Positions 50,920 through 59,955 are shown, counted from the first letter of the stretch. The stretch: DNA of 64,000 nt from Candidatus Lucifugimonas marina (GCA_029593915.1 CP046147.1:1178001-1242000), one strand, 5' to 3'. The notes: generated by a model not told the origin, from the letters alone. Numbers and translations are program-made.

Positions 50920-51218
50920 TTATTAAGTCACGCCTAGCGGTTGTATTAGTGGGCTTTGATCTTTAGATGCTATTAACTACGGTCACGATACGAGTTTGAT
51001 TCGTCACCGGTTTCTAGTTGCAGCGTGAGTTCAGATTAGCATATCGGTGCTAAAAACCGTCCGAACGAGATACGGTGCTTTGGCGGTATTGATCGTTCGG
51101 TCGAGCTCGTGACTACCTGACGTTGGAATGCGACCGGATTGGTTGAAATCGCGGTGCAGACCCAAGGTCAAGTCCAGCCGTCGGGTTTTGAATCAGCGAT
51201 TACGAAGAGATTCCCACT

Positions 51219-51269
51219 GCCTTTTCGCTGCGGATAGACCGGTTTTCGGTCCAATCCAAGCGAAAAAGC
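51219..51269. other. Nested hairpin in a long non-coding gap
   Basis: The 390-bp gap from 50920 to 51309 has no believable gene. It contains an 8-bp outer stem TTTTCGCT/AGCGAAAA (51222-51229 and 51259-51266; two more pairs beyond one mismatch) enclosing GACCG-GTTTT-CGGTC (51237-51251). A second inverted repeat, CCGAACGA/TCGTTCGG, is at 51061-51100. It could be a small RNA, a terminator for the gene at 51310, or chance. Confidence 0.35.
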
Positions 51270-51309
51270 GTGGTGGAATTTATCGTTTCCACGGAACTAA
51301 GCTGCGAAC

Positions 51310-51549
51310 CTAGTGTGGCTTCACGTCTCGGTCACTCTCGTCACGAGGAGTGCGAATTGCGTCGGGGCGTGCCGACTGTCGAATTTCACCCTTCCATCGT
51401 TCGATGACGTCTGGGGAATTCAGCTCCTCTTCTGAGTAGCCGTGGAATTCTAGAGAGTGATGTTTGATGCCACTGAGGATCTGGTCCATATCTCGACCAG
51501 TGACTCCATATCCGCAGTCGTAACCCATTGCGGCACAGGTGATTGTCAT
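51310..51549 (-). CDS. DUF1059-like small protein
   Basis: A 79-residue protein starting MTITCAAMGYDCGYGVTG. This resembles DUF1059, where a Cys, then GYDC(D/G), precede a helix and an HxxxxHG near the end of the domain (here KHHSLEFHGYSEEEL). The tail after residue 60 is charged and probably disordered. Start ATG 51549 chosen because AGGAGG (51557-51562 on the complementary strand) sits upstream; an in-frame start at 51597 adds non-homologous residues. Function unknown; a small metal or redox role is possible from the paired cysteines. Confidence 0.65.
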   Translation of the reverse strand: MTITCAAMGYDCGYGVTGRDMDQILSGIKHHSLEFHGYSEEELNSPDVIERWKGEIRQSARPDAIRTPRDESDRDVKPH

Positions 51550-51803
51550 TGCCAATTGAGTCCTCCTCTGGACGTGGTAAAAAACATTGCGGTCCAAATC
51601 AACAAAATCAAATTACTGAAGATTTATGAAAGTTTACTGATTCATCCGCTCAAATGAGATGCCAAATTGTTCAATTCGATTCAAATCTGGCTCGTGCTGG
51701 GCTTTTTGTACGCCCAGAGCACGAAATATTAAGGTGTAGATCGAGTCGTAAGGCTGCTAGTCTCTTGGACCGTTTCCAGAAACTCAGCTCAACGAGGTTC
51801 TCA

Positions 51804-52544
51804 TTGACCAGTTCCGAAGATTTTTTCAGATCGTCCGCCAGCTACTACACGGACTATCGAAAGCCTCTTCCCAATCAGCTGTTCTCGCTAATTAGAGAGA
51901 AGTTTAAGCTGACCGGTGACGGTTCACTGGTCGATATTGGCTGTGGTACGGGGCAATTGGCGCTCCCGCTCAGGGGCGACTTTAGAACGATCGTGGGCGT
52001 TGATCTATCCGAAGTGATGATCGAGTCTGCTTGGCAACGTGCAACAGAGCTAAAGGCTTCAAATGCTGAATTTCTGGTGATGCCTGGCGAGGAAATCGAC
52101 TCTCTTCCAGAGTCATTTGATCTAGTGACCTTCGGTAGTTCGATTCATTGGATGGACATCTCAAAAACACTTACTGCTAGTTACAAGTTGCTCAAAGATG
52201 ATGGTGGCGTTGCAATTATCGGTATGCGCAGCATTTGGGGCGGCAGCGATGAATGGGAGCAGGCTGTTGTTCGCGTGGTCCAGAAATGGATGGGTACGGA
52301 GCGAAGAGCTGGTTCGAGCACATTCCAGATTTCGACCAAGACAGATGTTACCTTCGAAGAGTCACTCGAGCTTGCCGGATTCAGCGTGTTTTCAAGCGGT
52401 GTCGTAGATGCGAGCTATTCGGTAGATATTCCGTTCATTATTGGACATCTTTACACGACTTCGTATTGCAATCGTGACTTGTTGGGCGAGAACGTTAATG
52501 CGTTTGAAGGCGAGCTGACAGACGAGCTTCTAAGGCTCGATTAA
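51804..52544 (+). CDS. Class I SAM-dependent methyltransferase
   Basis: About 246 residues from the likely TTG 51804 (GAGG 6 nt upstream). SAM motif I is LVDIGCGTGQLALPL; the acidic end of strand 2 is VGVDLSEVMIESA; FDLVTFGSSIHWMD is motif IV with the W typical of the UbiE/biotin BioC-like group; KDDGGVAIIG is post-motif. A longer frame begins at 51654, but its first 50 residues (basic, Arg/Ser-rich) do not resemble the family. Substrate unknown. No near neighbour on the same strand. Confidence 0.82.
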   Translation: MTSSEDFFRSSASYYTDYRKPLPNQLFSLIREKFKLTGDGSLVDIGCGTGQLALPLRGDFRTIVGVDLSEVMIESAWQRATELKASNAEFLVMPGEEIDSLPESFDLVTFGSSIHWMDISKTLTASYKLLKDDGGVAIIGMRSIWGGSDEWEQAVVRVVQKWMGTERRAGSSTFQISTKTDVTFEESLELAGFSVFSSGVVDASYSVDIPFIIGHLYTTSYCNRDLLGENVNAFEGELTDELLRLD

Positions 52545-52660
52545 GCCGGTACGTTCACGTGGTCGCCGGATGCTAGCTACATATTCGCTCGTAAGTAGAT
52601 TCCGGCGTGAGACGGCCAGCATCACCGCAACTCATGATGCCAAGTATTTTCATCTGCCGG

Positions 52661-52684
52661 CGAGATCCCTCCTTCGTCGGGAAG
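52661..52684. repeat. Dispersed inverted-repeat module, copy 4 (partial)
   Basis: CGAGATCCCTCCTTCGTCGG then GAAG, in the 202-bp gap between the methyltransferase and coxS, nearly identical to 47427-47448. Only this half of the element is recognised. Confidence 0.5.
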
Positions 52685-52746
52685 TGGAAATTGGAGGGCT
52701 GTGGATGCCGTTAGCTATTCTGTGGAATTAAGTGAACCGGGACGAC

Positions 52747-53223
52747 TTACGCCTTGTTCAAGCGCTCTGCGGCGTCCTGAACCGAGCGAACGATCTTGTC
52801 GTAGCCAGTGCAGCGGCACAGGTTTCCGGCAAGCTTTAGGCGGATTTCGTTCTCGGTTGGGTGCGGATTGTCGTTCAGTAGGGCAGTCGTTGCGATCATG
52901 AAGCCGGGTGTGCAGAAACCACACTGAAGCCCAGAGTTTTCAACGAACGCATCTTGCACTGGTGACAGATGACCGTGATCAGCCAATCCTTCGACGGTCG
53001 TGATTTCCCGACCGTTTGCTTCGGGGGCAAGAACGAGGCATGAGCACGACGACTGGCCGTCGACCATGACAGTGCAAGCGCCGCAGTTGCCGTTCGAGCA
53101 GCCTTCCTTGGTGCCTGTTAGTTTGAGCTGGTCTCGAAGCGTTTCGAGCAGTGTCCAAGTTGAGTCAACGAGAATCTCGTGCTCGACGCCGTTCACAGTG
53201 GTTTTGATTTGTTTCTTGCTCAT
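52747..53223 (-). CDS. Xanthine-dehydrogenase-family small subunit, two [2Fe-2S] (CoxS-like)
   Basis: A 158-residue iron-sulfur subunit. The plant-type cluster cysteines are in [16 protein letters not shown] (C42, C47, C50) and SSCSCLV; the second cluster cysteines are in [11 protein letters not shown] and [15 protein letters not shown]. It transfers electrons between the molybdenum centre of a large subunit and FAD of the medium subunit. coxM ends one base before its ATG. The large subunit is absent from this window, so its partner is encoded elsewhere. Confidence 0.95.
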   Translation of the reverse strand: MSKKQIKTTVNGVEHEILVDSTWTLLETLRDQLKLTGTKEGCSNGNCGACTVMVDGQSSCSCLVLAPEANGREITTVEGLADHGHLSPVQDAFVENSGLQCGFCTPGFMIATTALLNDNPHPTENEIRLKLAGNLCRCTGYDKIVRSVQDAAERLNKA

Positions 53224-54087
53224 TTAGGCGAGTCGCTCCAGGCAGATAGTCAGGGTTCGTCTGGTCAGAACTCTGATCAGTTCTTTTCGATATTCGGCAG
53301 AGCCTCGGACGTCCGTGATCGGCACAGCTGAACCAACCGCGAGATCGGCAGTTTTGTCGATCGCATCGGCGTCGATTTTCGTACCTTCAAGGAACTCTTC
53401 GGCTGCGTAGGCTCGTACTGGAGTTGGAGCTACGGAAGCGAGTGCGATTCGCGCTTTGGTTACTAGGTTGGTTGAAGGATCGACTTCGATGAGCGATCCA
53501 ACTCCTGCGACGGCGATATCCATTTCGTTTCTAGGAATGAATCGCAGGTAGGCAGATGCGGTGTTTGCCGAGGGAGTGGGAAGCACGAGTTCTTTTAGGA
53601 TCTCGCCCTTTTCGAGCACCGTCTGCCCGGGACCCGCAAAGAAATCGATAAGTGGGATTTCTCGTTCGCCCGAAGCGCTCGCCGTGTGTGCGACAGCTTC
53701 GTGGATGAGTAGTGAGGGGATCGTATCGGCTGAAGGAGCAGCGTTACAGACATTTCCGCCGACGCTTCCGCGGTTTTGAATGTGTACCGAACCGACCAGT
53801 TCCGTGGATTCTGCGAGCGCTGCGAATCCACCTTTTTCCGTTGTGAAGTTGTGAACTTCAGTGCAGGAAACGGCTGATCCGACGTGCAAACCCGATCCGT
53901 TGGATTCGATGTTAAGCAGTTCGGGAATTCGTTTTAGATCGACGACAAGGTCGGCGTTTCTTCGGTTGCTTTTCAACTGGTCGATAACATCGGTTCCTCC
54001 GGCAAGAGGTCGATTTTCGCCAGGTTGTGCCAGCAGTTCCAGCGCACTCATCAGGGACGTTGGCGCTTCGTAATCAAAGTTCGGCAT
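53224..54087 (-). CDS. Xanthine-dehydrogenase-family FAD-binding medium subunit (CoxM-like)
   Basis: A 287-residue subunit of the FAD_binding_5 type. The FAD contact loops are RPLAGGTDVIDQLKSNRRN (first) and SVHIQNRGSVGGNVCNAAPS then ADTIPSLLI (second). The C-terminal CO_deh_flav_C domain has the usual NEMDIAVAGVGS and ASVAPTPVRA. It accepts electrons from the CoxS subunit. Its TAA is directly followed by the ATG of coxS. Confidence 0.93.
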   Translation of the reverse strand: MPNFDYEAPTSLMSALELLAQPGENRPLAGGTDVIDQLKSNRRNADLVVDLKRIPELLNIESNGSGLHVGSAVSCTEVHNFTTEKGGFAALAESTELVGSVHIQNRGSVGGNVCNAAPSADTIPSLLIHEAVAHTASASGEREIPLIDFFAGPGQTVLEKGEILKELVLPTPSANTASAYLRFIPRNEMDIAVAGVGSLIEVDPSTNLVTKARIALASVAPTPVRAYAAEEFLEGTKIDADAIDKTADLAVGSAVPITDVRGSAEYRKELIRVLTRRTLTICLERLA

Positions 54088-54151
54088 TCGTTCGTGCTTC
54101 TCCAGTATTTACTTGAGCGTATAAAGCTCGTTCGGGCGAGATTGTACGCCT

Positions 54152-55252
54152 CTAACCGACTCGATAAGGGGCCAGGGTGTCCCATTTTGGGGTCAGACCG
54201 AGGCCGGGCAGGTCGGGTGCGTAGACGAATCCGTCCTTGATGGTCAGTTCGTGCTCCCAAACTTTTCCGTGCATTGGGTTCACCGAATCGCGGTAGTACT
54301 CGAGGATGAGTCCGTTCGGAATCGCTGCCACGAGGTGAATGTGGACTTCCTGTGCTCCGTGCGGAGAAACATCAAGATCGTTCGCCTGTGCGAGTGCCGC
54401 AACCTTCATGAATTCAGTGATACCGCCGACGATCAAAGCGTCGGGCTGCAGAATATCTACGGCGCGAGCGTTGATCATGTCGCGGAATCCGTATCGGGTG
54501 TATTCGTTTTCACCAGCTGCTACCGGTACTGAAGTCGCCCGCGTGATTTCAGCTTGGCCGATGTAATCGTCTGGCTCGACTGGCTCTTCGAACCAGAAGA
54601 GGTCGTACTTTTCAGCCTTTCGAGCAAATTCAATTGCCTGATAGTGACGGTAGGCGTTGTTGGCGTCGACCATCAGCCGAACATCGGGCCCGATGGCCTC
54701 TCGGCACACCCGAACTCGCTCGATGTCTTCGTTGATAGAAACAGCACCGACCTTGATTTTTACCGCACGTGCGCCAAGTTCGACGTTTTCTTCCATCTCC
54801 TGGGCAAGCTCTTTGAGTCCTTTGCCTTCCTCGTAGTATCCGCCAGCGATGTAGGTATCTACCTTGTTCGTGAACCCGCCAAGCATCTTGTAAACGGGCA
54901 TGTTTGCGACTTTGCCCTTGATGTCCCAGAGAGCAATATCGATACCAGCGATTACACGAGTCGAGATACCACGACGACCAACTAGCTTGGGTCGCCACAT
55001 TGCGTGCCAAAGCGCCTCGTTGTTTAGAGGGTCTTGACCGATCAGCCCCTTTTTAAAATGCTCAACGAAGGCGAGTCCTACTTCAGGAGTGGTTTCGATT
55101 CCGCCGGCGAGACCAATTCCTTGGATATCGGGATCGTCAGTGTCGATAACCACGATGTTCAGCAGGTTGTGGGTGTAGGTGTACAGACCGTTCGTGATCG
55201 GGACAGCGCGTGGCCACTTGAACATTTCCAGTCGTACATCTGTGATCTTCAT
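54152..55252 (-). CDS. Mandelate racemase / muconate lactonizing enzyme family protein, second paralogue
   Basis: A 366-residue enolase-superfamily enzyme with the full mandelate-racemase-type set: K165-x-K167 (VKIKVG), D196 (MVDANNAY), E222 (WFEEPVEP), E248 (AAGENEYT), D271 (LQPDALIVGGITE) and H298 (SPHGAQEVHIH). KxK and the His-Asp dyad on both faces fit a dehydratase or racemase of a hydroxy acid. Its KxK differs from the KxH of the paralogue at 1353-2474, so the two likely have different substrates. It is 64 bp upstream of the coxM start on the same strand. Confidence 0.9.
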   Translation of the reverse strand: MKITDVRLEMFKWPRAVPITNGLYTYTHNLLNIVVIDTDDPDIQGIGLAGGIETTPEVGLAFVEHFKKGLIGQDPLNNEALWHAMWRPKLVGRRGISTRVIAGIDIALWDIKGKVANMPVYKMLGGFTNKVDTYIAGGYYEEGKGLKELAQEMEENVELGARAVKIKVGAVSINEDIERVRVCREAIGPDVRLMVDANNAYRHYQAIEFARKAEKYDLFWFEEPVEPDDYIGQAEITRATSVPVAAGENEYTRYGFRDMINARAVDILQPDALIVGGITEFMKVAALAQANDLDVSPHGAQEVHIHLVAAIPNGLILEYYRDSVNPMHGKVWEHELTIKDGFVYAPDLPGLGLTPKWDTLAPYRVG

Positions 55253-55460
55253 CGAGAATTACCTTCGTTGGTTTGCGGTCGGGCTAGAGCTACTTCGCAC
55301 CGTGAATTCGATGACGAAGTTTGTAATCGGGCGGAGTGTAGCAGTGGGTAGGGCTGGATGTGGGGATTCTTCAGCAGTGGTTTCTGTGGTTCGAGAAGTT
55401 ATTCGCCAATAGTCGATTCTCACCACTCTTTTGGGGGAGGTAAGTGCTACCGTTGAATGT

Positions 55461-56180
55461 ATGGAAAGCATCCCTTCAACAGAATCGTCGTTCAGGCAAA
55501 GCTACGTAGATCGAGATCGAATCGAAGAAGATCGATTCGAAGACGACCGTCGACGTCGACGTGGCATGGCTATCTCCTTAATTCCGCTCGGAATTGCTAT
55601 GGCGCTAATCATGCACTACACGAACATTGTGGTCGCAATTGATGACGCCGACTGGCAGTACGTGCTTCACCGACCTGCATTAGTGAACGTAATGAAGCTA
55701 TCGCTGGCTCCGATTCTAGGTGGCGGGATAGCGATGTTGATTGCTGGACTGATCGCAACGGCGATCGCCGGCAGGGAAGGCCGCTACTTACCGCTCGCAC
55801 TAACCGTGTTCATGTACATGATCTTCATGCCGCTAACTGTGGGGCTGTTGCTTCCTGCGAACTTGTTCTTGCTGGATGTCACCGGGCTTTCCGTCGTTGA
55901 CGTATCGGTTGGAGATGCAATTTCGTCGTGGATTTGGGGAACACCGTTCTTCGTGCTCACTTACACGATGACTGGCATGAAGCAGGCGTTTTGGGCTGGT
56001 GCGGGTGCGGTGCTGATCGGTGCATTTGTCTTCCGCTATCTAGGACCTAACAGCGAGACGTTCAGCCTGAAGAAAACTCTTGGCGCCACCTCGCTCGCAG
56101 GACTGATCATCGTGTTCTTGATCATGTTTGGTCCGCTTGGCATCTTCGAGATATTGTTCAACCAGTTCCGCGCTGCTTAG
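55461..56180 (+). CDS. Membrane protein of unknown family, paralogue A
   Basis: About 239 residues from ATG 55461. A charged N-terminus (RIEEDRFEDDRRRRRG) leads into five or so membrane helices. It is clearly related to the next gene: shared elements are P-x-N-x-F-x-LD-x-x-G (here LLPANLFLLDVTG) and the TGM-x-x-A-x-W-x-x-AG motif (MTGMKQAFWAGAG). Not recognised. GGGGGAGG at 55433-55440 is too far from the ATG, so a different start is possible but no better one is seen in frame. Confidence 0.7.
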   Translation: MESIPSTESSFRQSYVDRDRIEEDRFEDDRRRRRGMAISLIPLGIAMALIMHYTNIVVAIDDADWQYVLHRPALVNVMKLSLAPILGGGIAMLIAGLIATAIAGREGRYLPLALTVFMYMIFMPLTVGLLLPANLFLLDVTGLSVVDVSVGDAISSWIWGTPFFVLTYTMTGMKQAFWAGAGAVLIGAFVFRYLGPNSETFSLKKTLGATSLAGLIIVFLIMFGPLGIFEILFNQFRAA

Positions 56181-56299
56181 AGAACTTCTCTCAACCAACT
56201 ACCTCAGATCCTATTAGTTTCTCGAAGGCGACATTCGCTTTCATGCTGTAAGTTCATGCTTCAAACACGATGTGAAATCGTCGGAGAGATGGTGAACGC

Positions 56300-57082
56300 A
56301 TGGAACGACTGCTCGAAAAATCGCTCGATGACCAGTACGCCTTAGAGCGAGAACGCAAGGCTGTTGAAGACGTTCTCAACAGGCGACTCAGATGGGCGTT
56401 ATTGCCGTTGGGCATCGTTTTTGCCATAGCCGCACTTTATCTCGACATTTCCACGCGTATTGCGATTCCCGTTTTGGTCGAACGTTTGGACACGGTGACA
56501 GTTGTAGGACAACGTGCTGATTACGATGTGTTCAGTTTGAACGCTGGGGCGTTTTTACGTATCGCACCATCTGCTGTAGTTTCGGGCGTTATCGCAAGCT
56601 GGATAGCCGTCTGGGCTGGAACCTACTATCGGCGTGATTTCATCGCCCCGATGTACGTCCTAATTGGGCTCGTTTATGCAGCCGTTCTGACTGCATCGCT
56701 GGCGCTACTGATTCCGCTGAACGTGTTTGCGTTGGATCTGTTTGGCATGGCAATTACTGATGCTGAGATTCCGCACAGTAGCGAACTTTCATTGTTTTCA
56801 AGAAAGCTTTCCGGGATAGCACCGTTCTCGTATGTGGTGACTGGGATGGAGCGAGCTATGTGGACGGCGGCTGGCTTCGTAGTGTTCGGACTTGTTGGAG
56901 TTCGGCTTGTGGGCGGTTTAGGTTCGTCTGTTCGCGTGAGCAGGGCAGTGATCGTGAACGCGATTATCGGAATCGTTTTTATCGGCGTGCTTCACTCGGG
57001 GGCAGCAGGGATTCACCAGTACTTGTTCGACCGATTCGTTCAGCCGAGTTCAGAGGAGATACTGGATTATGACGAAGTCTAG
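56300..57082 (+). CDS. Membrane protein of unknown family, paralogue B
   Basis: A 260-residue protein with a charged cytoplasmic N-terminus (MERLLEKSLDDQYALERER) and about five membrane helices. LLIPLNVFALDLFG and VTGMERAMWTAAGF match the same places in paralogue A, so the two arose by tandem duplication. GGAGAG is 9-14 nt before the ATG. Function is unknown; the shared cytoplasmic charged tails and similar topology suggest a two-component membrane complex. Confidence 0.72.
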   Translation: MERLLEKSLDDQYALERERKAVEDVLNRRLRWALLPLGIVFAIAALYLDISTRIAIPVLVERLDTVTVVGQRADYDVFSLNAGAFLRIAPSAVVSGVIASWIAVWAGTYYRRDFIAPMYVLIGLVYAAVLTASLALLIPLNVFALDLFGMAITDAEIPHSSELSLFSRKLSGIAPFSYVVTGMERAMWTAAGFVVFGLVGVRLVGGLGSSVRVSRAVIVNAIIGIVFIGVLHSGAAGIHQYLFDRFVQPSSEEILDYDEV

Positions 57083-57147
57083 ACTTTGTAGATCAGAATC
57101 ACTCGGCACTGTCTGAGGATCACGGATTCGCAGCAGAGACGATGTGT

Positions 57148-57699
57148 TTATTCGCCGAGCGCGTCTGACAAGGCCAGGCAAGCGTCGATCGACTGTTCGC
57201 ACAGCATCACGGTGTTTCCAACTACTGCGAAAGCCTTGAACTTGGTAACCGCCACCGACCCAGCACCGCGGTTGCTAGCTCCGAACTGGCCACCTTCTCG
57301 GAAGCTTTGGTCGATATCTTCCGAAGCGTCGGTCACACCCGCGTTCTTCGCTGAATCATGAGATGCGTAGACGCGTAGCTCGATGTCCTTGGCGGAAAAG
57401 AAACCGAAGTAGACCTCTGTTGCTTCGGGGACGGTGCTAATGTCGTCGTACTGTTTCGACTGCTTCCAGCCCGCGGCAATGTAGTCGTCGACGGAGTAGG
57501 TGCTGTCGGGGTTGAGAATTCGAGAAACCTCGGCTAGTTCGTCATCAGCTTCTTCGGCAGCTGGGGCAGCTTCATCTGAGCTAGAGTCGTCGTCACCCGA
57601 TCCACACGCCATTGCCATTGCTAGTGCGCCCAAAAGCATGGCGAGCAGCATCCAGCGAGATAGTTTGGCGAGAGAGCCGATGTTGATGACTTGCGACAT
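57148..57699 (-). CDS. Lipoprotein of unknown function
   Basis: A 183-residue secreted lipoprotein. A signal peptide (SRWMLLAMLLGALAMAMAC) ends in a lipobox Cys near 32, followed by an acidic linker (GDDDSSSDEAAPAAEEADDE). The mature domain (about 110 residues) has two cysteines near its C-terminus (MLCEQSIDACLAL), likely a disulfide, and no known motif. Convergent with paralogue B. It is anchored to the outer face of the cell membrane. Confidence 0.75.
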   Translation of the reverse strand: MSQVINIGSLAKLSRWMLLAMLLGALAMAMACGSGDDDSSSDEAAPAAEEADDELAEVSRILNPDSTYSVDDYIAAGWKQSKQYDDISTVPEATEVYFGFFSAKDIELRVYASHDSAKNAGVTDASEDIDQSFREGGQFGASNRGAGSVAVTKFKAFAVVGNTVMLCEQSIDACLALSDALGE

Positions 57700-57903
57700 G
57701 CTGGTGACCTTTGGGTTCGGGCGAGTTTTGAATAATTCTTGAATAGCGTACTGTTGGCGGTGAGGTTACCAATTGCGCCAAATTCCCACAATGGTTTGCG
57801 AAATTGCTGTTGGCGGGATTGGATTAGAGTGTTGCTCACACAGAAACTCGTGAGAGAATCAATGTCGTTCCACCGCACGCCACGCTAGCTGTGCGGAACA
57901 CGT

Positions 57904-57980
57904 GGGCCCGTAGCTCAGTCGGTTAGAGCAGTTGACTCATAATCAATTGGTCGGGGGTTCAAGTCCCTCCGGGCCCACCA
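57904..57980 (+). tRNA. tRNA with anticodon CAU (tRNA-Ile2 or tRNA-Met)
   Basis: A 77-nt cloverleaf with encoded CCA. Acceptor GGGCCCG pairs with CGGGCCC; D arm GCTC...GAGC; anticodon stem GTTGA/TCAAT around the loop CTCATAA (anticodon CAU); T arm GGGGG-TTCAAGT-CCCTC with one weak pair. CAU can be methionine or, after lysidine modification, isoleucine AUA. The TTGGTC variable region and GG at the acceptor start resemble Ile2, but identity is not settled. G1-C72 pairing rules out initiator. Confidence 0.95.
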
Positions 57981-58068
57981 ATATTTTCTAAACTCGATTT
58001 CACATCGCTAGTCGACGTGGAAAATTCGGAACACTTATCGGTGCGCCAGCACACACACCAACCCCGGT

Positions 58069-59016
58069 TTACTCAAATGGCGGCAGGTTGACGCCGAGGA
58101 TTACTCTTAGGTAGTTGACGTTGTGGGCGAGGTAGTCGTCGACCGCTAGGTCGAGGTTTCCGCCGATTGCGTCGAAGCCGTCGTCGCCTTCTCGTGGGCC
58201 ATCCATGTCGAATACCACCCAGCCTTTGTAGTGCTTTTCTCGGAGCATTTTCATCAAGGCAGGGAAGTCGACACCTCCGCCGCCCATGTTGTGATAGACG
58301 CTGCCTTCGCTCCAGTGCTGCTCTTTTGAAGGGGTTTCAGTGTTGTTGCGGTACTTGGCGTATGTGTCTTTCAGATGGACTTCGGCAATGCGAGGGAAGT
58401 ACTCGTCCATGATCTCGACTGCGTCCATGCCGCCGAGCGTCAGGTGTCCGGTATCGGGAGTCATCCAAACGTAGTTGGGGTCGGTAAAGTCGAGCATTGC
58501 TCGTACTTCGTGTTCACGCTCGATCGGTCCCCAGATGTGCGGGTGCGGAGCCAGCCGTACGCCCATTTCGATAGTCTGGCGACCGATTTCGTTCAGCGTG
58601 TCGGCGATTCTTTTCAGTTCATCGTCCGAGGTGCCGGCTTCGGGTCGAACTCCCATGTTGCACTTGAAGAGCGTGCTGCCGACCGGCTGTAGAAAATCTC
58701 GAGCGAAAGCTACGTGGTCTTCGATGGTCTGCGGGATCTGGTCGGGGTCGATGAAATTGGTCGACTGATTTTCTGCACCATTCGAAACGTCGATCAGCGT
58801 CACGCCAGCTTCATCGAACTTTTCCTTGAGTGCCAGCGGGTCGGCTCTGTGATTCTCGATCTGCTTAGCGTAGGGCTCGATTCCTTGAAGTCCGAGAGCG
58901 GCGATTCGCTTGATTCCCCATTCAATCGGGTGTCGAGCATCCCAAAGCGAGCTGGTGGATCCGTAAAGGATGTCTGGATTTTCAGGGTCGAGGGGTTTGT
59001 GATTTACCGCGGGCAT
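58069..59016 (-). CDS. Sugar phosphate isomerase/epimerase family protein (TIM barrel)
   Basis: A 315-residue xylose-isomerase-like TIM barrel protein. Its metal-ligand regions are LAPHPHIWGPIEREHEVR, WMTPDTGHLTLGGMDA, AEVHLKDTYAKYR and VVFDMDGPREGDDG (Glu/His/Asp/Glu pattern). SSLWDARHPIEWGIKRIAAL opens the barrel. Such enzymes act on sugars, inositols or hydroxypyruvate. It is separated from the SGNH hydrolase gene by 112 bp on the same strand. Confidence 0.87.
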   Translation of the reverse strand: MPAVNHKPLDPENPDILYGSTSSLWDARHPIEWGIKRIAALGLQGIEPYAKQIENHRADPLALKEKFDEAGVTLIDVSNGAENQSTNFIDPDQIPQTIEDHVAFARDFLQPVGSTLFKCNMGVRPEAGTSDDELKRIADTLNEIGRQTIEMGVRLAPHPHIWGPIEREHEVRAMLDFTDPNYVWMTPDTGHLTLGGMDAVEIMDEYFPRIAEVHLKDTYAKYRNNTETPSKEQHWSEGSVYHNMGGGGVDFPALMKMLREKHYKGWVVFDMDGPREGDDGFDAIGGNLDLAVDDYLAHNVNYLRVILGVNLPPFE

Positions 59017-59080
59017 GAAGTGCTTTCTTCGGATGGTGTTTGATGGCGACGGAGTATAACTCTCGCAAGTGCGTCAGGGC

Positions 59081-59097
59081 GACGGCGTTTTGCCGTC
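59081..59097. terminator. Terminator-like hairpin
   Basis: GACGGC-GTTTT-GCCGTC, a perfect 6-bp stem, 31 bp downstream of the SGNH hydrolase stop (minus strand) and 64 bp before the isomerase start. Without a T-run the termination role is only likely. Confidence 0.4.
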
Positions 59098-59128
59098 TCG
59101 GTCACTGCACGGGGATCGAATTCAGCTT

Positions 59129-59707
59129 TTAGCCCTTGAGGTACTTGATGATCTGATTGCAGATGAAGAGATGACCTCGATTGTTGAAGTGGAGCCCGTC
59201 TTCGAAGATGAATTCGTTGAACCGCTCAGTGGTGATCATCCCGAAAATATCTATGACGTCGATGCCGGTGTTGAGAGCGGTTTCTTTGCCTCGCTGTACG
59301 TACTCTCGAGTTAGTTGCGGATCGAGACTACGCATTTCGTGGTCGACCGGGTACTGGGTGAGGTATACGACATCCCCGATTTCTTGAGTGGCGCTGAGAA
59401 CTGTGTTCAACGACTCGACGTGTCGTTCGATAGGGACTCGAATTTCGGGCTTATCGTCGACTATTCGTGGGACGTCGTTTATTCCAAGCGTTACCAACGC
59501 AAGGGGATTCGTTCGAGCTTTCATATCCGCAATCACACCGGGGAGTCGGGGGATCATCACATCGGTGGTGTCGCCGCCAATGCCGTGATTTATCGCTGAA
59601 CCGGTTTCAGTATCTTGCAGATATCGATCAAGTCGAGCTATGAACCCGCCTTCGCTGTCCTTCGAGCCCGCCGCAGTGCTCGCACCGAAGCTGTACGCCG
59701 TGTTCAT
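59129..59707 (-). CDS. SGNH/GDSL-type hydrolase
   Basis: A 192-residue esterase-like protein. Block I is FGASTAAG with Ser in GAST rather than GDSL; block II GIGGDTT gives the Gly; block III LGINDVPR the Asn; block V FEDGLHFNNRGH the Asp and His. No signal peptide, so it is cytoplasmic. Members hydrolyse esters of lipids, sugars or acetylated polymers; no substrate can be given. ATG 59707. Confidence 0.87.
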   Translation of the reverse strand: MNTAYSFGASTAAGSKDSEGGFIARLDRYLQDTETGSAINHGIGGDTTDVMIPRLPGVIADMKARTNPLALVTLGINDVPRIVDDKPEIRVPIERHVESLNTVLSATQEIGDVVYLTQYPVDHEMRSLDPQLTREYVQRGKETALNTGIDVIDIFGMITTERFNEFIFEDGLHFNNRGHLFICNQIIKYLKG

Positions 59708-59955
59708 TTGTTTATTCGATTCCTTTTTGGTTGGCTGAATTGATCTTTATTCATCGATGGGTGTCGGGAAGATATCGCGTTCGTCGTTGTTAAGTGGTGA
59801 TGCGAGTGTGACTACTCGGGCAATTTAGAGCATGTTTTTGTGCTTGATGTCGATGTTCTGTAATCACATTCCAACTGTGATGAAACCCGGAAGCACTCCT
59901 AAGTTTCATGCCCCGGTCTGAGTTGTCTGGGAAGATCAGAGTGAGGGGGAGGTAT

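Noticed and set aside
51128-51313. 61-residue plus-strand ORF in the gap after xdhC
   Set aside because: Arg/Lys-rich, no ribosome site, and crosses an inverted repeat; nothing supports translation.
57904-57980. Initiator tRNA-fMet
   Set aside because: The first acceptor pair is a true G-C pair, whereas bacterial initiator tRNA has a mismatch there.
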